From: Parachlamydia sp. | GTDB lineage: Bacteria > Chlamydiota > Chlamydiia > Chlamydiales > Parachlamydiaceae | NCBI GenBank assembly: GCA_021298935.1 | Contig: JAJTHR010000263.1 | Coordinates: 1 to 6,164, forward strand | Direction: 5' to 3' | DNA length: 6,164 nt | Shown here: positions 1 to 5,877 of the stretch, in pieces | Layout of the letters: each line of letters opens with the position of its first letter | Position numbering within the stretch: the first letter of the stretch is position 1 | The notes under the pieces: generated by a model | Databases searched by the model: none | What the model saw: only the letters and a program-made list of their open reading frames with translations | What the model was told of the DNA's origin: nothing | Translations under genes and position numbers: made by a program

Positions 1-350
1 ATAAATTCAAGAAAATTTTCACGCGCTTCTTTAGATTGAATAATATCTAACAATTTTTCTTTCGTATCAATGTCATAGACTTTTTCATTAACGAAGCCTT
101 CCATGATTTTTTTAGTTTCGTAAAAAGAAAGCTTCGGAATCAGACAATAGCGATCGGGATGCCCTTTGATTTCTGATTCGAGAGCATCTAATTCAGTTTG
201 CGGCTTATCCAAATCAACGTAAATTAAAAATCCTTCCTGACGATCAATATAAAAATCTCTTTCGTCGTCCGATTTGGCAAAAGCCTCCATTAAACGAAGG
301 CAGCGCATGATTAAGGGATTTTGAGCCTCTTCTTTTAATTTAGCAGTCAT
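1..350 (-). CDS. UPF0158 family protein, N-terminal 116 residues (3' end off window)
   Basis: An open frame runs on the minus strand from ATG at 350 to the left edge without a stop. It is partial because the C-terminus lies outside the window. The ATG is preceded by AGGA with a 6-base spacer (357-360), so this start is well supported. The visible protein begins MTAKLKEEAQ and contains DFYIDRQEGFLIYVDL, a later YCLIPKLSFYE block and a charged helix ending KEARENFLEF. This pattern, together with its place just after dapF, matches the UPF0158 family and C. trachomatis CT429 as I recall it. The biochemical function of the family is unknown to me. It lies 49 bases downstream of dapF on the same strand with no terminator visible between them, so it is probably the last or a late gene of the glyA-clpP-dapF operon. 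No signal peptide or membrane segment is visible. Confidence 0.8.
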   Translation of the reverse strand, partial: MTAKLKEEAQNPLIMRCLRLMEAFAKSDDERDFYIDRQEGFLIYVDLDKPQTELDALESEIKGHPDRYCLIPKLSFYETKKIMEGFVNEKVYDIDTKEKLLDIIQSKEARENFLEF

Positions 351-399
351 ATGCAATCCTAATGATAAAATTCAATTTTCCATCTCTGAAGGGTTAAAA

Positions 400-1227
400 T
401 CAAGTTATTTCGATTTCGCCATTATAAATGAATTGCACGGGCCCTTTCATGACAACTTCTGAAAATTGTCCCCCCTTCCCTTTGAAATCAATTTGCAAGC
501 TTTCACCCGATTCAGTCATGATAGAAAGAGGAGCCTGCAGATTAAATTCATAGCTTGCGGCCAGCGCGACAGCCGTTGCACCGGTGCCGCATGCGAGCGT
601 TTCGCTCTCTACTCCTCTTTCATACGTTCTGATGGCGAACTGGCCGTCTCCCCTTTTTTCGGCAAAAGAAACATTCGTTCCTTTGGGTTGCCAAAAGGAA
701 TGAAAGCGGACGTAAGGGCCAAAGCTTTTCAGATTGATTTGAGAGAGGTGCTCGACAAAAAAAACGGCATGGGGCACACCGGTATTTAAACTATGCATCC
801 TATAAGTGCGCTTTTCAATTTCAAAAGGAATATCCCATAGTACATCCTGAGGGTTGCCCATTTCAATGCTAATCGAGGCATTTTCAATCTTCCCTTTTAA
901 AACTCCTTGAGCGGTTTCAATTAAACAGGCGGGGGGGCAGCCACCCTTGGAAAAAAGGGAGTGGATTAGGCAGCGGATCCCATTCCCGCACATTTCGGCT
1001 TCGCTTCCATCCGCATTAAATATGCGCATTTTAGCATGGGCTTGAAGGGAGTTTTCAATGATAATGACCCCGTCTGCCCCAATTCCGCGATGGCGGTTGC
1101 ACAGGCTAGGGATGGGAAAAGGGGGTAAAGGGGACTTCCGGCCATCAAAAATGATAAAATCATTTCCGCAGCCGGCATATTTGGCAAAGGGGATCCTATA
1201 GCTCATCAAAGGAGTTGACAACCCCAT
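400..1227 (-). CDS. dapF: Diaminopimelate epimerase DapF
   Basis: Cytosolic PLP-independent epimerase converting LL- to meso-diaminopimelate for peptidoglycan and lysine synthesis. At 275 residues it has the usual family length. Both family half-sites are intact: the N-terminal block [13 protein letters not shown] (17-29), the first catalytic cysteine Cys80 in [16 protein letters not shown], the TGVPHAV block near 150, GTNV (183-186) and the second catalytic cysteine Cys213 in [14 protein letters not shown] 1227 is used here and gives a 32-base overlap with clpP. A second ATG at 1206 (overlap 11 bases) is nearly as good. Neither has a Shine-Dalgarno match, so translation probably depends on coupling to clpP. 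The N-terminus MGLSTPL resembles what I remember of CT430, which favours 1227. In C. trachomatis DapF is reported to act also as a glutamate racemase; whether this copy does cannot be read from the sequence. Confidence 0.95.
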   Translation of the reverse strand: MGLSTPLMSYRIPFAKYAGCGNDFIIFDGRKSPLPPFPIPSLCNRHRGIGADGVIIIENSLQAHAKMRIFNADGSEAEMCGNGIRCLIHSLFSKGGCPPACLIETAQGVLKGKIENASISIEMGNPQDVLWDIPFEIEKRTYRMHSLNTGVPHAVFFVEHLSQINLKSFGPYVRFHSFWQPKGTNVSFAEKRGDGQFAIRTYERGVESETLACGTGATAVALAASYEFNLQAPLSIMTESGESLQIDFKGKGGQFSEVVMKGPVQFIYNGEIEIT

Positions 1228-1783
1228 CTAACAGGCCGAAGTCCATGGCTTCCTTCGCGGTCATCCAGGTATCGCGATCGATCGCTTTTTCAATTGTGGC
1301 AAAGTCTTTGCCGGTGGCTTCGACATAGATATCAATCAAGCCGTCGCGAGTTTTAAGCATTTCGCGCGCCTGAATGTCCAGGTCGGTGGCCTGCCCCTTG
1401 ATTACGCCCGATAGAAGGGGCTGGTGGATCATGATGCGTGAATGGGGAGTAGCAAAGCGTCTCTTAGGTGCCGCGCAGAGGCTTAAAATCGATCCCATTG
1501 AAGCGGCTAATCCCGTCACAAGCGTTGTCACAGGCGAGGAGATCATTTTGACCTGATCCCAGATGGCAAATCCAGAATCGACGGCTCCGCCTGGACTGTT
1601 AATGACGAGAAGAATGGGTTTACCCGGTTCAGAAATTTCTAAATACCAAAGCTTTTTGATGATGTCGGATGCCAAGTTGCCATCCACGCCATCGCAAATA
1701 AACAAGCGGCGTTTCTCTAAAAGAGCCTGTTCAATGCGGTCCGCCATTCTGGAGGGTTGTTTTTCTTTATCGGTTCTGGCCAT
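1196..1783 (-). CDS. clpP: ATP-dependent Clp protease proteolytic subunit ClpP1
   Basis: Serine peptidase subunit of the ClpP barrel, which degrades substrates unfolded by ClpX or ClpC ATPases in the cytoplasm. From ATG 1783 the protein has 195 residues, normal for the family. The catalytic triad is complete: Ser95 in GLAASMGS, His120 in MIHQP and Asp171 in DRDTWMTA. The strand-turn motif VINSPGG and the C-terminal [12 protein letters not shown] block are also present. The frame can be extended to a TTG at 1804, but GAGGAGAG lies 6 bases before ATG 1783 and decides the start. The LWYLE and SLCA segments and the dapF/glyA context match the chlamydial ClpP1 (CT431) paralogue, which in Chlamydia works beside a separate ClpP2. 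Its stop overlaps the start of dapF; glyA ends 63 bases upstream, with no terminator visible. Confidence 0.95.
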   Translation of the reverse strand: MARTDKEKQPSRMADRIEQALLEKRRLFICDGVDGNLASDIIKKLWYLEISEPGKPILLVINSPGGAVDSGFAIWDQVKMISSPVTTLVTGLAASMGSILSLCAAPKRRFATPHSRIMIHQPLLSGVIKGQATDLDIQAREMLKTRDGLIDIYVEATGKDFATIEKAIDRDTWMTAKEAMDFGLLDGVVNSFDEL

Positions 1784-1789
1784 GAATTT

Positions 1790-1797
1790 CTCTCCTC
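1790..1797 (-). promoter_or_regulatory. Shine-Dalgarno site deciding the clpP start
   Basis: Read on the minus strand this is GAGGAGAG, followed by 6 bases and ATG at 1783. It lies inside the longer open frame that begins at TTG 1804, so it argues that the extra seven codons are not translated. Confidence 0.75.
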
Positions 1798-1846
1798 GAG
1801 TCAATAACTGTAATATTGATTTATTTTAATTTTTTTGACTTCTTTT

Positions 1847-3352
1847 TCAAGCAATAATTTCTGGATAGAGGGGGAAGCGGCCTAATAATTGAAGCACCCT
1901 GTGCCTCGCTTGATCAAGAATAGCCGGGTTGGTGATCACCGAGGCCTTGCTCGGCTGCCCCGTTTTTTGAACGGTTCCAGGTTGGCTATTGGAAAGAACT
2001 TCCGTAATGATTTCACACACCTCGGCCATTTCATCATTGCCCATTCCAAGTGTAGTGAGTGCCGGCGTGCCAAGGCGAATGCCTGAGGTATACCAGGGTC
2101 CATTGATATCGTTGGGGATGGCATTGCGGTTGATTGTAACAAAGGCTTCACGCAAGGCTATTTCAGCCTGTCTGCCGGTCAAACCAAATTTTGAAATATC
2201 AACCACCACTAAGTGGTTTTCCGTTCCCCCTGTCACAAGGCGGATCCCTTTTTTGATGAAGCACTCAGCTAGAAATTGAGCGTTGTCTACAATTTTTTGG
2301 GCATATGTTTTAAATGAATAGGTATTGGCTTCCTTAAAGGCAATCGCTTTGGCAGCCATCACATGAGGCAAGGGGCCGCCTAATACAGAAGGGCATCCTT
2401 TGTTGACCGCTTCAGCCAATTCTTTTTTGCATAAGATGATACCGCCCCTTGGGCCCCTGAGCGTTTTATGCGTTGTCGAAGTCACGATATGGGCGTGTGG
2501 AATAGGATCATAATCCCCCTGAAAAACTTTTCCTGCGACGAGCCCTGAGAAATGAGCCATATCGACAAAAAGGACAGCTCCTACCGAATCGGCAATTTCA
2601 CGAAATTTCGCAAAATTCAAGCGGCAGGGGTGGGCGGAATAGCCGGCCATCAAAATAAGGGGTTTCTCTGCTTTTACTTGGGCAGAAAGCGCCGCATAGT
2701 CGATTCGTTCGTTTTTTGGATCTACGTCGTACAGGACTGCTTTCATCATTTTGGAAGATACATTGTGCCTATAGCCATGCGTCAAATGCCCCCCTGAATT
2801 CAGAGACATCCCCATCAATTTTTGGTTGACCATGAGCTGCCGCACTTGCTCATATTCTTCGGAAGTTAGTTCATCGAGGGTTTTTTTTCCTAAACGTTCA
2901 ATTTCCGGTGTTTGAATCCTATGCATTAAGATGGCCCACAAGGCAACCAGGTTGGCATCAGCTCCCGAATGGGGCTGGACATAGGCATGCTCGCAGCCAA
3001 AAAGTTGAATGAGTTCTTGCTGTGCAGCTTCTTCAACAGCATCGACGTTATCGCAACCTGCATAAAAACGATGCCTTGGATATCCTTCTGCATATTTGTC
3101 AGTAAGGAGATTTCCCATTGCCAGCTGGACAGCCAATGATGAAAAATTTTCTGAAGCAATAAGTTTTAAATGCGTTCTTTCATCCCTAAGCTCTTTTAGG
3201 ATACTGGCAGCAATGGCCGGATGAACGGTTTCAATGTGATCCAAAGCAGCGAGATACGCGACAGCAGCGCTGCTTCGCTTTGAATTAGGCTGGTTATTCA
3301 AGTAGTTGTCTAATCGGCTCATCGTGCGCTCGCTTATGTAATCCAGGGACAT
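1847..3352 (-). CDS. glyA: Serine hydroxymethyltransferase GlyA (long chlamydial type)
   Basis: PLP enzyme interconverting serine and glycine while loading tetrahydrofolate with a one-carbon unit; cytosolic. Clear marks are LIASENF (64-70), QPHSGADANL (126-135), GGHLTHG (187-193), VDMAH with Asp264 and His267, the PLP lysine Lys296 in TSTTHKTLRGPRGG, and SGIRLGTPALTTLGM with Arg426. It is 501 residues against about 417 for E. coli GlyA. The excess lies in an N-terminal extension, an insert of about 30 residues near 146-177 between the QPHSGA and GGHLTHG blocks, and a tail after about 455 ending LLGRFPLYPEII. The same insert is known from chlamydiae and some Actinobacteria. Neither ATG 3352 nor ATG 3322 has a convincing Shine-Dalgarno; MSRLDNYLNN from 3322 aligns better with the C. 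trachomatis N-terminus I recall, so 491 residues is quite possible. Alanine racemase side activity is reported for the C. pneumoniae enzyme. Confidence 0.95.
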   Translation of the reverse strand: MSLDYISERTMSRLDNYLNNQPNSKRSSAAVAYLAALDHIETVHPAIAASILKELRDERTHLKLIASENFSSLAVQLAMGNLLTDKYAEGYPRHRFYAGCDNVDAVEEAAQQELIQLFGCEHAYVQPHSGADANLVALWAILMHRIQTPEIERLGKKTLDELTSEEYEQVRQLMVNQKLMGMSLNSGGHLTHGYRHNVSSKMMKAVLYDVDPKNERIDYAALSAQVKAEKPLILMAGYSAHPCRLNFAKFREIADSVGAVLFVDMAHFSGLVAGKVFQGDYDPIPHAHIVTSTTHKTLRGPRGGIILCKKELAEAVNKGCPSVLGGPLPHVMAAKAIAFKEANTYSFKTYAQKIVDNAQFLAECFIKKGIRLVTGGTENHLVVVDISKFGLTGRQAEIALREAFVTINRNAIPNDINGPWYTSGIRLGTPALTTLGMGNDEMAEVCEIITEVLSNSQPGTVQKTGQPSKASVITNPAILDQARHRVLQLLGRFPLYPEIIA

Positions 3353-3386
3353 TTATTTTGAACGACGACGAGCTTTTTAGCAAGTT

Positions 3387-3824
3387 TTAAAAATAGGGAG
3401 TCACAGTCACGGCAGCACCTGAATTAATCAAATGGTTTTCCCCTTTTTCATAAATCTGATCATTCAAAAGGACTTTAAATTCACACTGGGATAGAACCTC
3501 TTCAGTCTCCCATGTCCACTCATCTGCCTTTATATTGATAAGGGGCAATCCTTTTTCCCAAGTTAAATGAGCCCCTTTCCCTCGTATGAAAAGTTGATTC
3601 CCAAAGCCGACATCGACTTTCACAGTAATACGAGTTTTTTGATGAACATGTCTATGGAGGGGAGTATAACCGTTTAATGGCTCTTCCCACTTTTGAAGTT
3701 TCTCCCGCTTTGCAGGTTGTCTCGCCGGCACTTTGGCTAAAGAAAAAACTTCTTCGGCGGAAGGAGGCTTCGGTGGTTTATTTGCTTTAGGCTGATTTTT
3801 TAAAGAATTTTTTCTAGATAACAC
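3387..3824 (-). CDS. Small protein, Lys/Pro-rich N-terminus plus putative starch-binding-like beta domain
   Basis: I do not recognise a named gene. The 145-residue protein has two parts. Residues 1 to about 55 are basic and low in complexity (LSRKNSLKNQ, ANKPPKPPSAEEVF, KREKLQKWEE), probably disordered. Residues about 63-145 look like a compact beta domain: RITVKVDVGFGNQLFIRG, LTWEKGLPLINI, EWTWET, CEFKVLLND, IYEKGENH, VTVTPYF. The order of aromatic, WxxG and KGENH-like elements recalls CBM20/CBM48 starch-binding modules and related immunoglobulin-like folds, but this is inference by eye. No signal peptide or membrane segment is visible. The frame can be opened at TTG 3830, but AGGAGG lies only 1 base before it and 7 bases before GTG 3824, so GTG is chosen. 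The gene is the first of the minus-strand train; glyA follows after 34-64 bases. It could be a chlamydia-specific conserved hypothetical. Confidence 0.8.
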   Translation of the reverse strand: MLSRKNSLKNQPKANKPPKPPSAEEVFSLAKVPARQPAKREKLQKWEEPLNGYTPLHRHVHQKTRITVKVDVGFGNQLFIRGKGAHLTWEKGLPLINIKADEWTWETEEVLSQCEFKVLLNDQIYEKGENHLINSGAAVTVTPYF

Positions 3825-3831
3825 GGCCAAA

Positions 3832-3837
3832 CCTCCT
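3832..3837 (-). promoter_or_regulatory. Consensus Shine-Dalgarno selecting GTG start at 3824
   Basis: AGGAGG on the minus strand is a full consensus. It is 7 bases from GTG 3824 but only 1 base from TTG 3830, so the shorter form of the downstream gene is the likely product. Confidence 0.75.
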
Positions 3838-3852
3838 ATTGGGATGTTATTT

Positions 3853-3881
3853 TTACTATTGCATTAAAGAATCCCTGTCAA
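3853..3881 (-). promoter_or_regulatory. Candidate major-sigma promoter for the minus-strand gene train
   Basis: A perfect TTGACA lies at 3881-3876 on the minus strand. A weak -10, TAGTAA (3858-3853), follows after 17 bases; an alternative is AATAGT (3860-3855), preceded by a TG extended-10 dinucleotide at a 15-base spacing. Initiation near 3846 would leave a leader of about 20 bases before GTG 3824. It would drive the small protein gene, glyA, clpP, dapF and the UPF0158 gene. The -35 is strong but the -10 is ambiguous. Confidence 0.5.
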
Positions 3882-3910
3882 CCAAATTTTTTTAGAACCT
3901 AGGATTTTTA

Positions 3911-3939
3911 TTGAATTTTAACTCCAAATAAGTTATTCT
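3911..3939 (+). promoter_or_regulatory. Candidate major-sigma promoter for cdsZ
   Basis: TTGAAT (3911-3916), a 17-base spacer and TATTCT (3934-3939) give 4 of 6 matches at each element with ideal spacing. Initiation near 3946 would leave a leader of about 33 bases before ATG 3979, containing AAGGA (3968-3972) as ribosome binding site. The intergenic region 3831-3978 therefore appears to be a divergent promoter region with non-overlapping elements. Confidence 0.45.
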
Positions 3940-3978
3940 GACTCAGTTAAAAAGAAGATAATTCTTAAAGGAACAACT

Positions 3979-4749
3979 ATGCTAGATGCCCTAAAAGTAA
4001 TTTTAGAGATTCAGGAATTGGATATGAAAATGATCCAATTAATGCTTTTAAAAAGACAAAGGCAGAAAGAACTCGAGCATATCAATAATGATAAGCAGCT
4101 TCTGCATAAACGGGTTGAGGACAAGCAAACCGAAATTTTAGAAGCAAAGAAAATGATCCGCCTAATAGAGGGGGAGCATAGTGAGGTTTTGGCAAAAATT
4201 AAAAAATTTGAATCTCAGCAGAGCGCGATCAAAAAAGTCGACGAGTACAATGCAATTACTCATGAAATTTCATCAGCTGATCGTGAGCGCCTGACAAAAG
4301 AGCAGCGCTTAAGCGACTTGTATGACAAATTGTCGGCTGAAGAGGATTTATTAAAAAGCTTGCAGGAAAATGAAGGCTCATTGACTGAGAATTCAAAAAT
4401 GCTTGAGTCTGAGATTCAGGAAAGCATTCAGCAGATCAATGAAGAAGGACGCGTTTTGAAAACAGAGCGCGATGAATTGGTCGCTAAGGCCGAGCCTGAC
4501 GTCTTTCAAATCTATGAAAGGCTCTTACGCAATAAAAAAGATCGCGTTGTGGTTCCTCTCGAGAACCGTTGCTGCAGCGGATGCCATATTATGTTGACTG
4601 CTCAGCATGAAAACCTGGTCCGAAAAGGGGAGCGTCTCGTCTTTTGCGAACATTGTTCGCGCATTCACTATTGGCAGGAAAGCAAAGCATTGGAAGATAC
4701 TGTCGTCGCTACAAAACAGCGTCGTCGTAGAACGACAAAAATGGTATAA
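3979..4749 (+). CDS. cdsZ: Coiled-coil zinc-ribbon protein, CT398/CdsZ family
   Basis: A 256-residue cytosolic protein. Residues about 5-170 are almost entirely charged heptad-like helix (for example LKRQRQKELEHINNDKQLL and KEQRLSDLYDKLSAEEDLL), consistent with a long antiparallel coiled-coil hairpin. A C4 zinc ribbon follows, with Cys199-x2-Cys202 and Cys223-x2-Cys226 as likely ligands; Cys198 is extra. The end is a basic tail with four successive arginines. This architecture (DUF164/zf-RING_7-type) matches C. trachomatis CT398, reported to bind the sigma-54 factor RpoN and type III secretion components, hence CdsZ. That role is transferred by family resemblance and nothing in the window tests it. 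ATG 3979 has AAGGA 6 bases upstream. The gene is monocistronic or reads into rnpB, whose promoter overlaps its stop codon. Related coiled-coil/zinc-ribbon proteins occur in many bacteria, so the T3SS link is less certain than the family call. Confidence 0.85.
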   Translation: MLDALKVILEIQELDMKMIQLMLLKRQRQKELEHINNDKQLLHKRVEDKQTEILEAKKMIRLIEGEHSEVLAKIKKFESQQSAIKKVDEYNAITHEISSADRERLTKEQRLSDLYDKLSAEEDLLKSLQENEGSLTENSKMLESEIQESIQQINEEGRVLKTERDELVAKAEPDVFQIYERLLRNKKDRVVVPLENRCCSGCHIMLTAQHENLVRKGERLVFCEHCSRIHYWQESKALEDTVVATKQRRRRTTKMV

Positions 4750-4750
4750 T
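4742..4750 (+). promoter_or_regulatory. Extended -10 promoter of rnpB overlapping the cdsZ stop codon
   Basis: TGG followed by a perfect TATAAT (4745-4750) forms an extended -10 element. The TAA of cdsZ (4747-4749) lies inside the TATAAT. No good -35 is present at 16-18 bases upstream, which extended -10 promoters tolerate. Predicted initiation near 4756-4758 falls within the left strand of the RNase P RNA P1 helix, as expected for a dedicated rnpB promoter. Confidence 0.6.
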
Positions 4751-4753
4751 TTT

Positions 4754-5108
4754 ATCTGGGAGGAGAGGGCATCGCTTTCGAAAGAAAGAGGAAAGTCTGG
4801 ACTTCATAGGAGAGGATACCAGTGAAAGACTGGGGGCCGTAAGGCTACGGAAAGTGCAACAGAAAATATTCCGCTGCCAGGGTAACCTGGCAGACAGGGT
4901 GAAATGCTGGCTTTAGGAGCCAAGCCTGATCTGAGGAGACTCTAGACAGTGGCAAACCCTATCCGAAGCAAGGTCGAACAGGGCTTTATTCCCTTCTCCG
5001 GGGAGCCCTTAAGAGCCGCTTGAGGAAGCTGGCAACAGCTTCCCTAGACGAATGATGCCTCGCTAGTTTCGACTAGCCGACAAAATCCGGCTTAAAATCC
5101 TCCCAGAT
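4754..5108 (+). ncRNA. rnpB: RNase P RNA (bacterial type A-like), catalytic subunit
   Basis: The RNA subunit of RNase P removes 5' leaders from pre-tRNAs. The ends 4754-4764 and 5098-5108 are perfect 11-base reverse complements forming helix P1. Conserved regions appear in the right order: GAGGAAAGTC (4788-4797), AGTGCAACAGAAAATA near 4854, AGCAAGGTCGAACAGGG near 4967, TAGACGAATGATGCC near 5045 and ACAAAATCCGGCTTA (5080-5094). Length about 350 bases fits a type A RNA. Helix P15 is visible as AGGGCT (4980-4985) with AGCCCT (5004-5009). Its loop does not contain the GGU that normally pairs with the tRNA CCA end, a loss reported for chlamydial RNase P RNAs. The exact 5' end is uncertain by a few bases. 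A T-rich run, TTTTTGTTTT (5108-5117), follows P1 and probably helps end transcription. Small open frames across this region are artefacts. Confidence 0.95.
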
Positions 5109-5139
5109 TTTTGTTTTAATTACTCACCTGAAAAATTCA

Positions 5140-5196
5140 ACACGAAGGCTTAAAGAAACAAAGATGTACTTCTTTGCTGTCTTTGTGCCTTTGTTT
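5140..5196. repeat. 57-base imperfect palindrome with CTTTG units between rnpB and folE
   Basis: The left arm 5140-5164 pairs with the right arm 5171-5196 around the 6-base loop TGTACT. The match has a few mismatches and one single-base gap, and includes an exact 8-base pair AAACAAAG/CTTTGTTT at offset register. The right arm contains three CTTTG units (5172, 5181, 5189). It lies in the 121-base gap between the convergent genes rnpB and folE, and the rest of that gap holds nothing I recognise. It may serve as a transcription barrier, since on the minus strand the hairpin is followed by a short T-run, or it may be one copy of a dispersed REP-like or MITE-like palindrome. Copy number cannot be judged from one window. 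Confidence 0.6.
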
Positions 5197-5229
5197 GTCC
5201 GATTATGGAAGATAAAGAATCGCGAGGTC

Positions 5230-5877
5230 TCAAACGTTTTTGCGGTTAATTCCTTCAAAAAATTCACGACGTAAATTGGCGTCAGAGTTAAAAGTTCCTC
5301 TCAACACATTTGTTATAGTATGGTTGCACTCGTCCTGAATGCCTCTTACTGCCACACAGGCATGTTGAGCAGTAATGGAAACAGCCACATCATCTAATTC
5401 CAATAAGATGGCAAGGGCGTCGGCAATCTGCGCTGTCAGCCTCTCTTGCAGCTGTGGCCTTTTAGCAAAATAGCGCACGATGCGCGGAATTTTAGACAGC
5501 CCGATCAATTTTTCCGCTGGAACATAGGCCACATACGCATAGCCTGTCATCGGAATGAAATGATGTTCGCAAAAGCTTGAGAATCCCACACGCACAAACA
5601 CCATATTTGCTTTATGCTCATGATGGATCTCATCCTTAAAGAAGCTGATCGATGGAAAAGCGTCCAATTCCAAGCCTGAAAAGATTTCATTCACATACAT
5701 TTTTGCTATTCTTTCAGGGGTCATGGCGAGCGAATCATTAGTCACATCCAAACCAAGCGTGGTTAGAATTTCCCTAAAATGATGGGTAATTTTTTCAATT
5801 TTTTCATCTTTGGATAAAGGCTGGCCTTTAAGCAAAGGCGAGGGAAAATGGGTAATTGCTGGGTTAGTTTTTTTCAT
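5230..5877 (-). CDS. folE: GTP cyclohydrolase I FolE
   Basis: Cytosolic zinc enzyme, usually a homodecamer, converting GTP to 7,8-dihydroneopterin triphosphate, the first step of tetrahydrofolate synthesis. The protein has 215 residues, close to the 222 of E. coli FolE. Zinc ligands Cys103, His106 (SFCEHHFIPMTG) and Cys174 (QHACVAVRG), and catalytic His105 and His172, keep a constant offset of seven from the E. coli residues. The blocks MTPERIAKMY (52-61) and GLSKIPRIVRYFAKR followed by LQERLTAQIADAL are typical. Nothing essential is missing. ATG 5877 overlaps the TGA of the upstream methyltransferase gene as ATGA, and no Shine-Dalgarno precedes it, so it is probably translated by coupling. 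Chlamydiaceae lack a canonical folE as far as I recall, so its presence points to an environmental chlamydia. Confidence 0.96.
   Translation of the reverse strand: MKKTNPAITHFPSPLLKGQPLSKDEKIEKITHHFREILTTLGLDVTNDSLAMTPERIAKMYVNEIFSGLELDAFPSISFFKDEIHHEHKANMVFVRVGFSSFCEHHFIPMTGYAYVAYVPAEKLIGLSKIPRIVRYFAKRPQLQERLTAQIADALAILLELDDVAVSITAQHACVAVRGIQDECNHTITNVLRGTFNSDANLRREFFEGINRKNV

Noticed and set aside
466..789. 107-codon plus-strand open frame opposite dapF
   Set aside because: It lies entirely antisense to a well-supported dapF, has no ribosome binding site worth noting and no recognisable motif.
1799..1810. TTGACT-like -35 element upstream of clpP
   Set aside because: It lies less than 30 bases before the clpP ATG, with no room for a -10 and a leader, so it is not a plausible promoter.
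3353..3386. Possible terminator between the small protein gene and glyA
   Set aside because: The only hairpin visible is a three-base stem (GCT/AGC), and the gap has a simple CGTCGTCGT run; this is too weak to break the operon.
4607..4825. 72-codon open frame spanning the end of cdsZ and the start of rnpB
   Set aside because: It is a frame shadow of the zinc-ribbon end of cdsZ and runs into the structured RNase P RNA.
5172..5193. Three CTTTG units considered as a CRISPR or tandem repeat array
   Set aside because: The units are 5 bases with irregular short spacing, and they form one arm of a palindrome; there are no repeat-length units or spacers.
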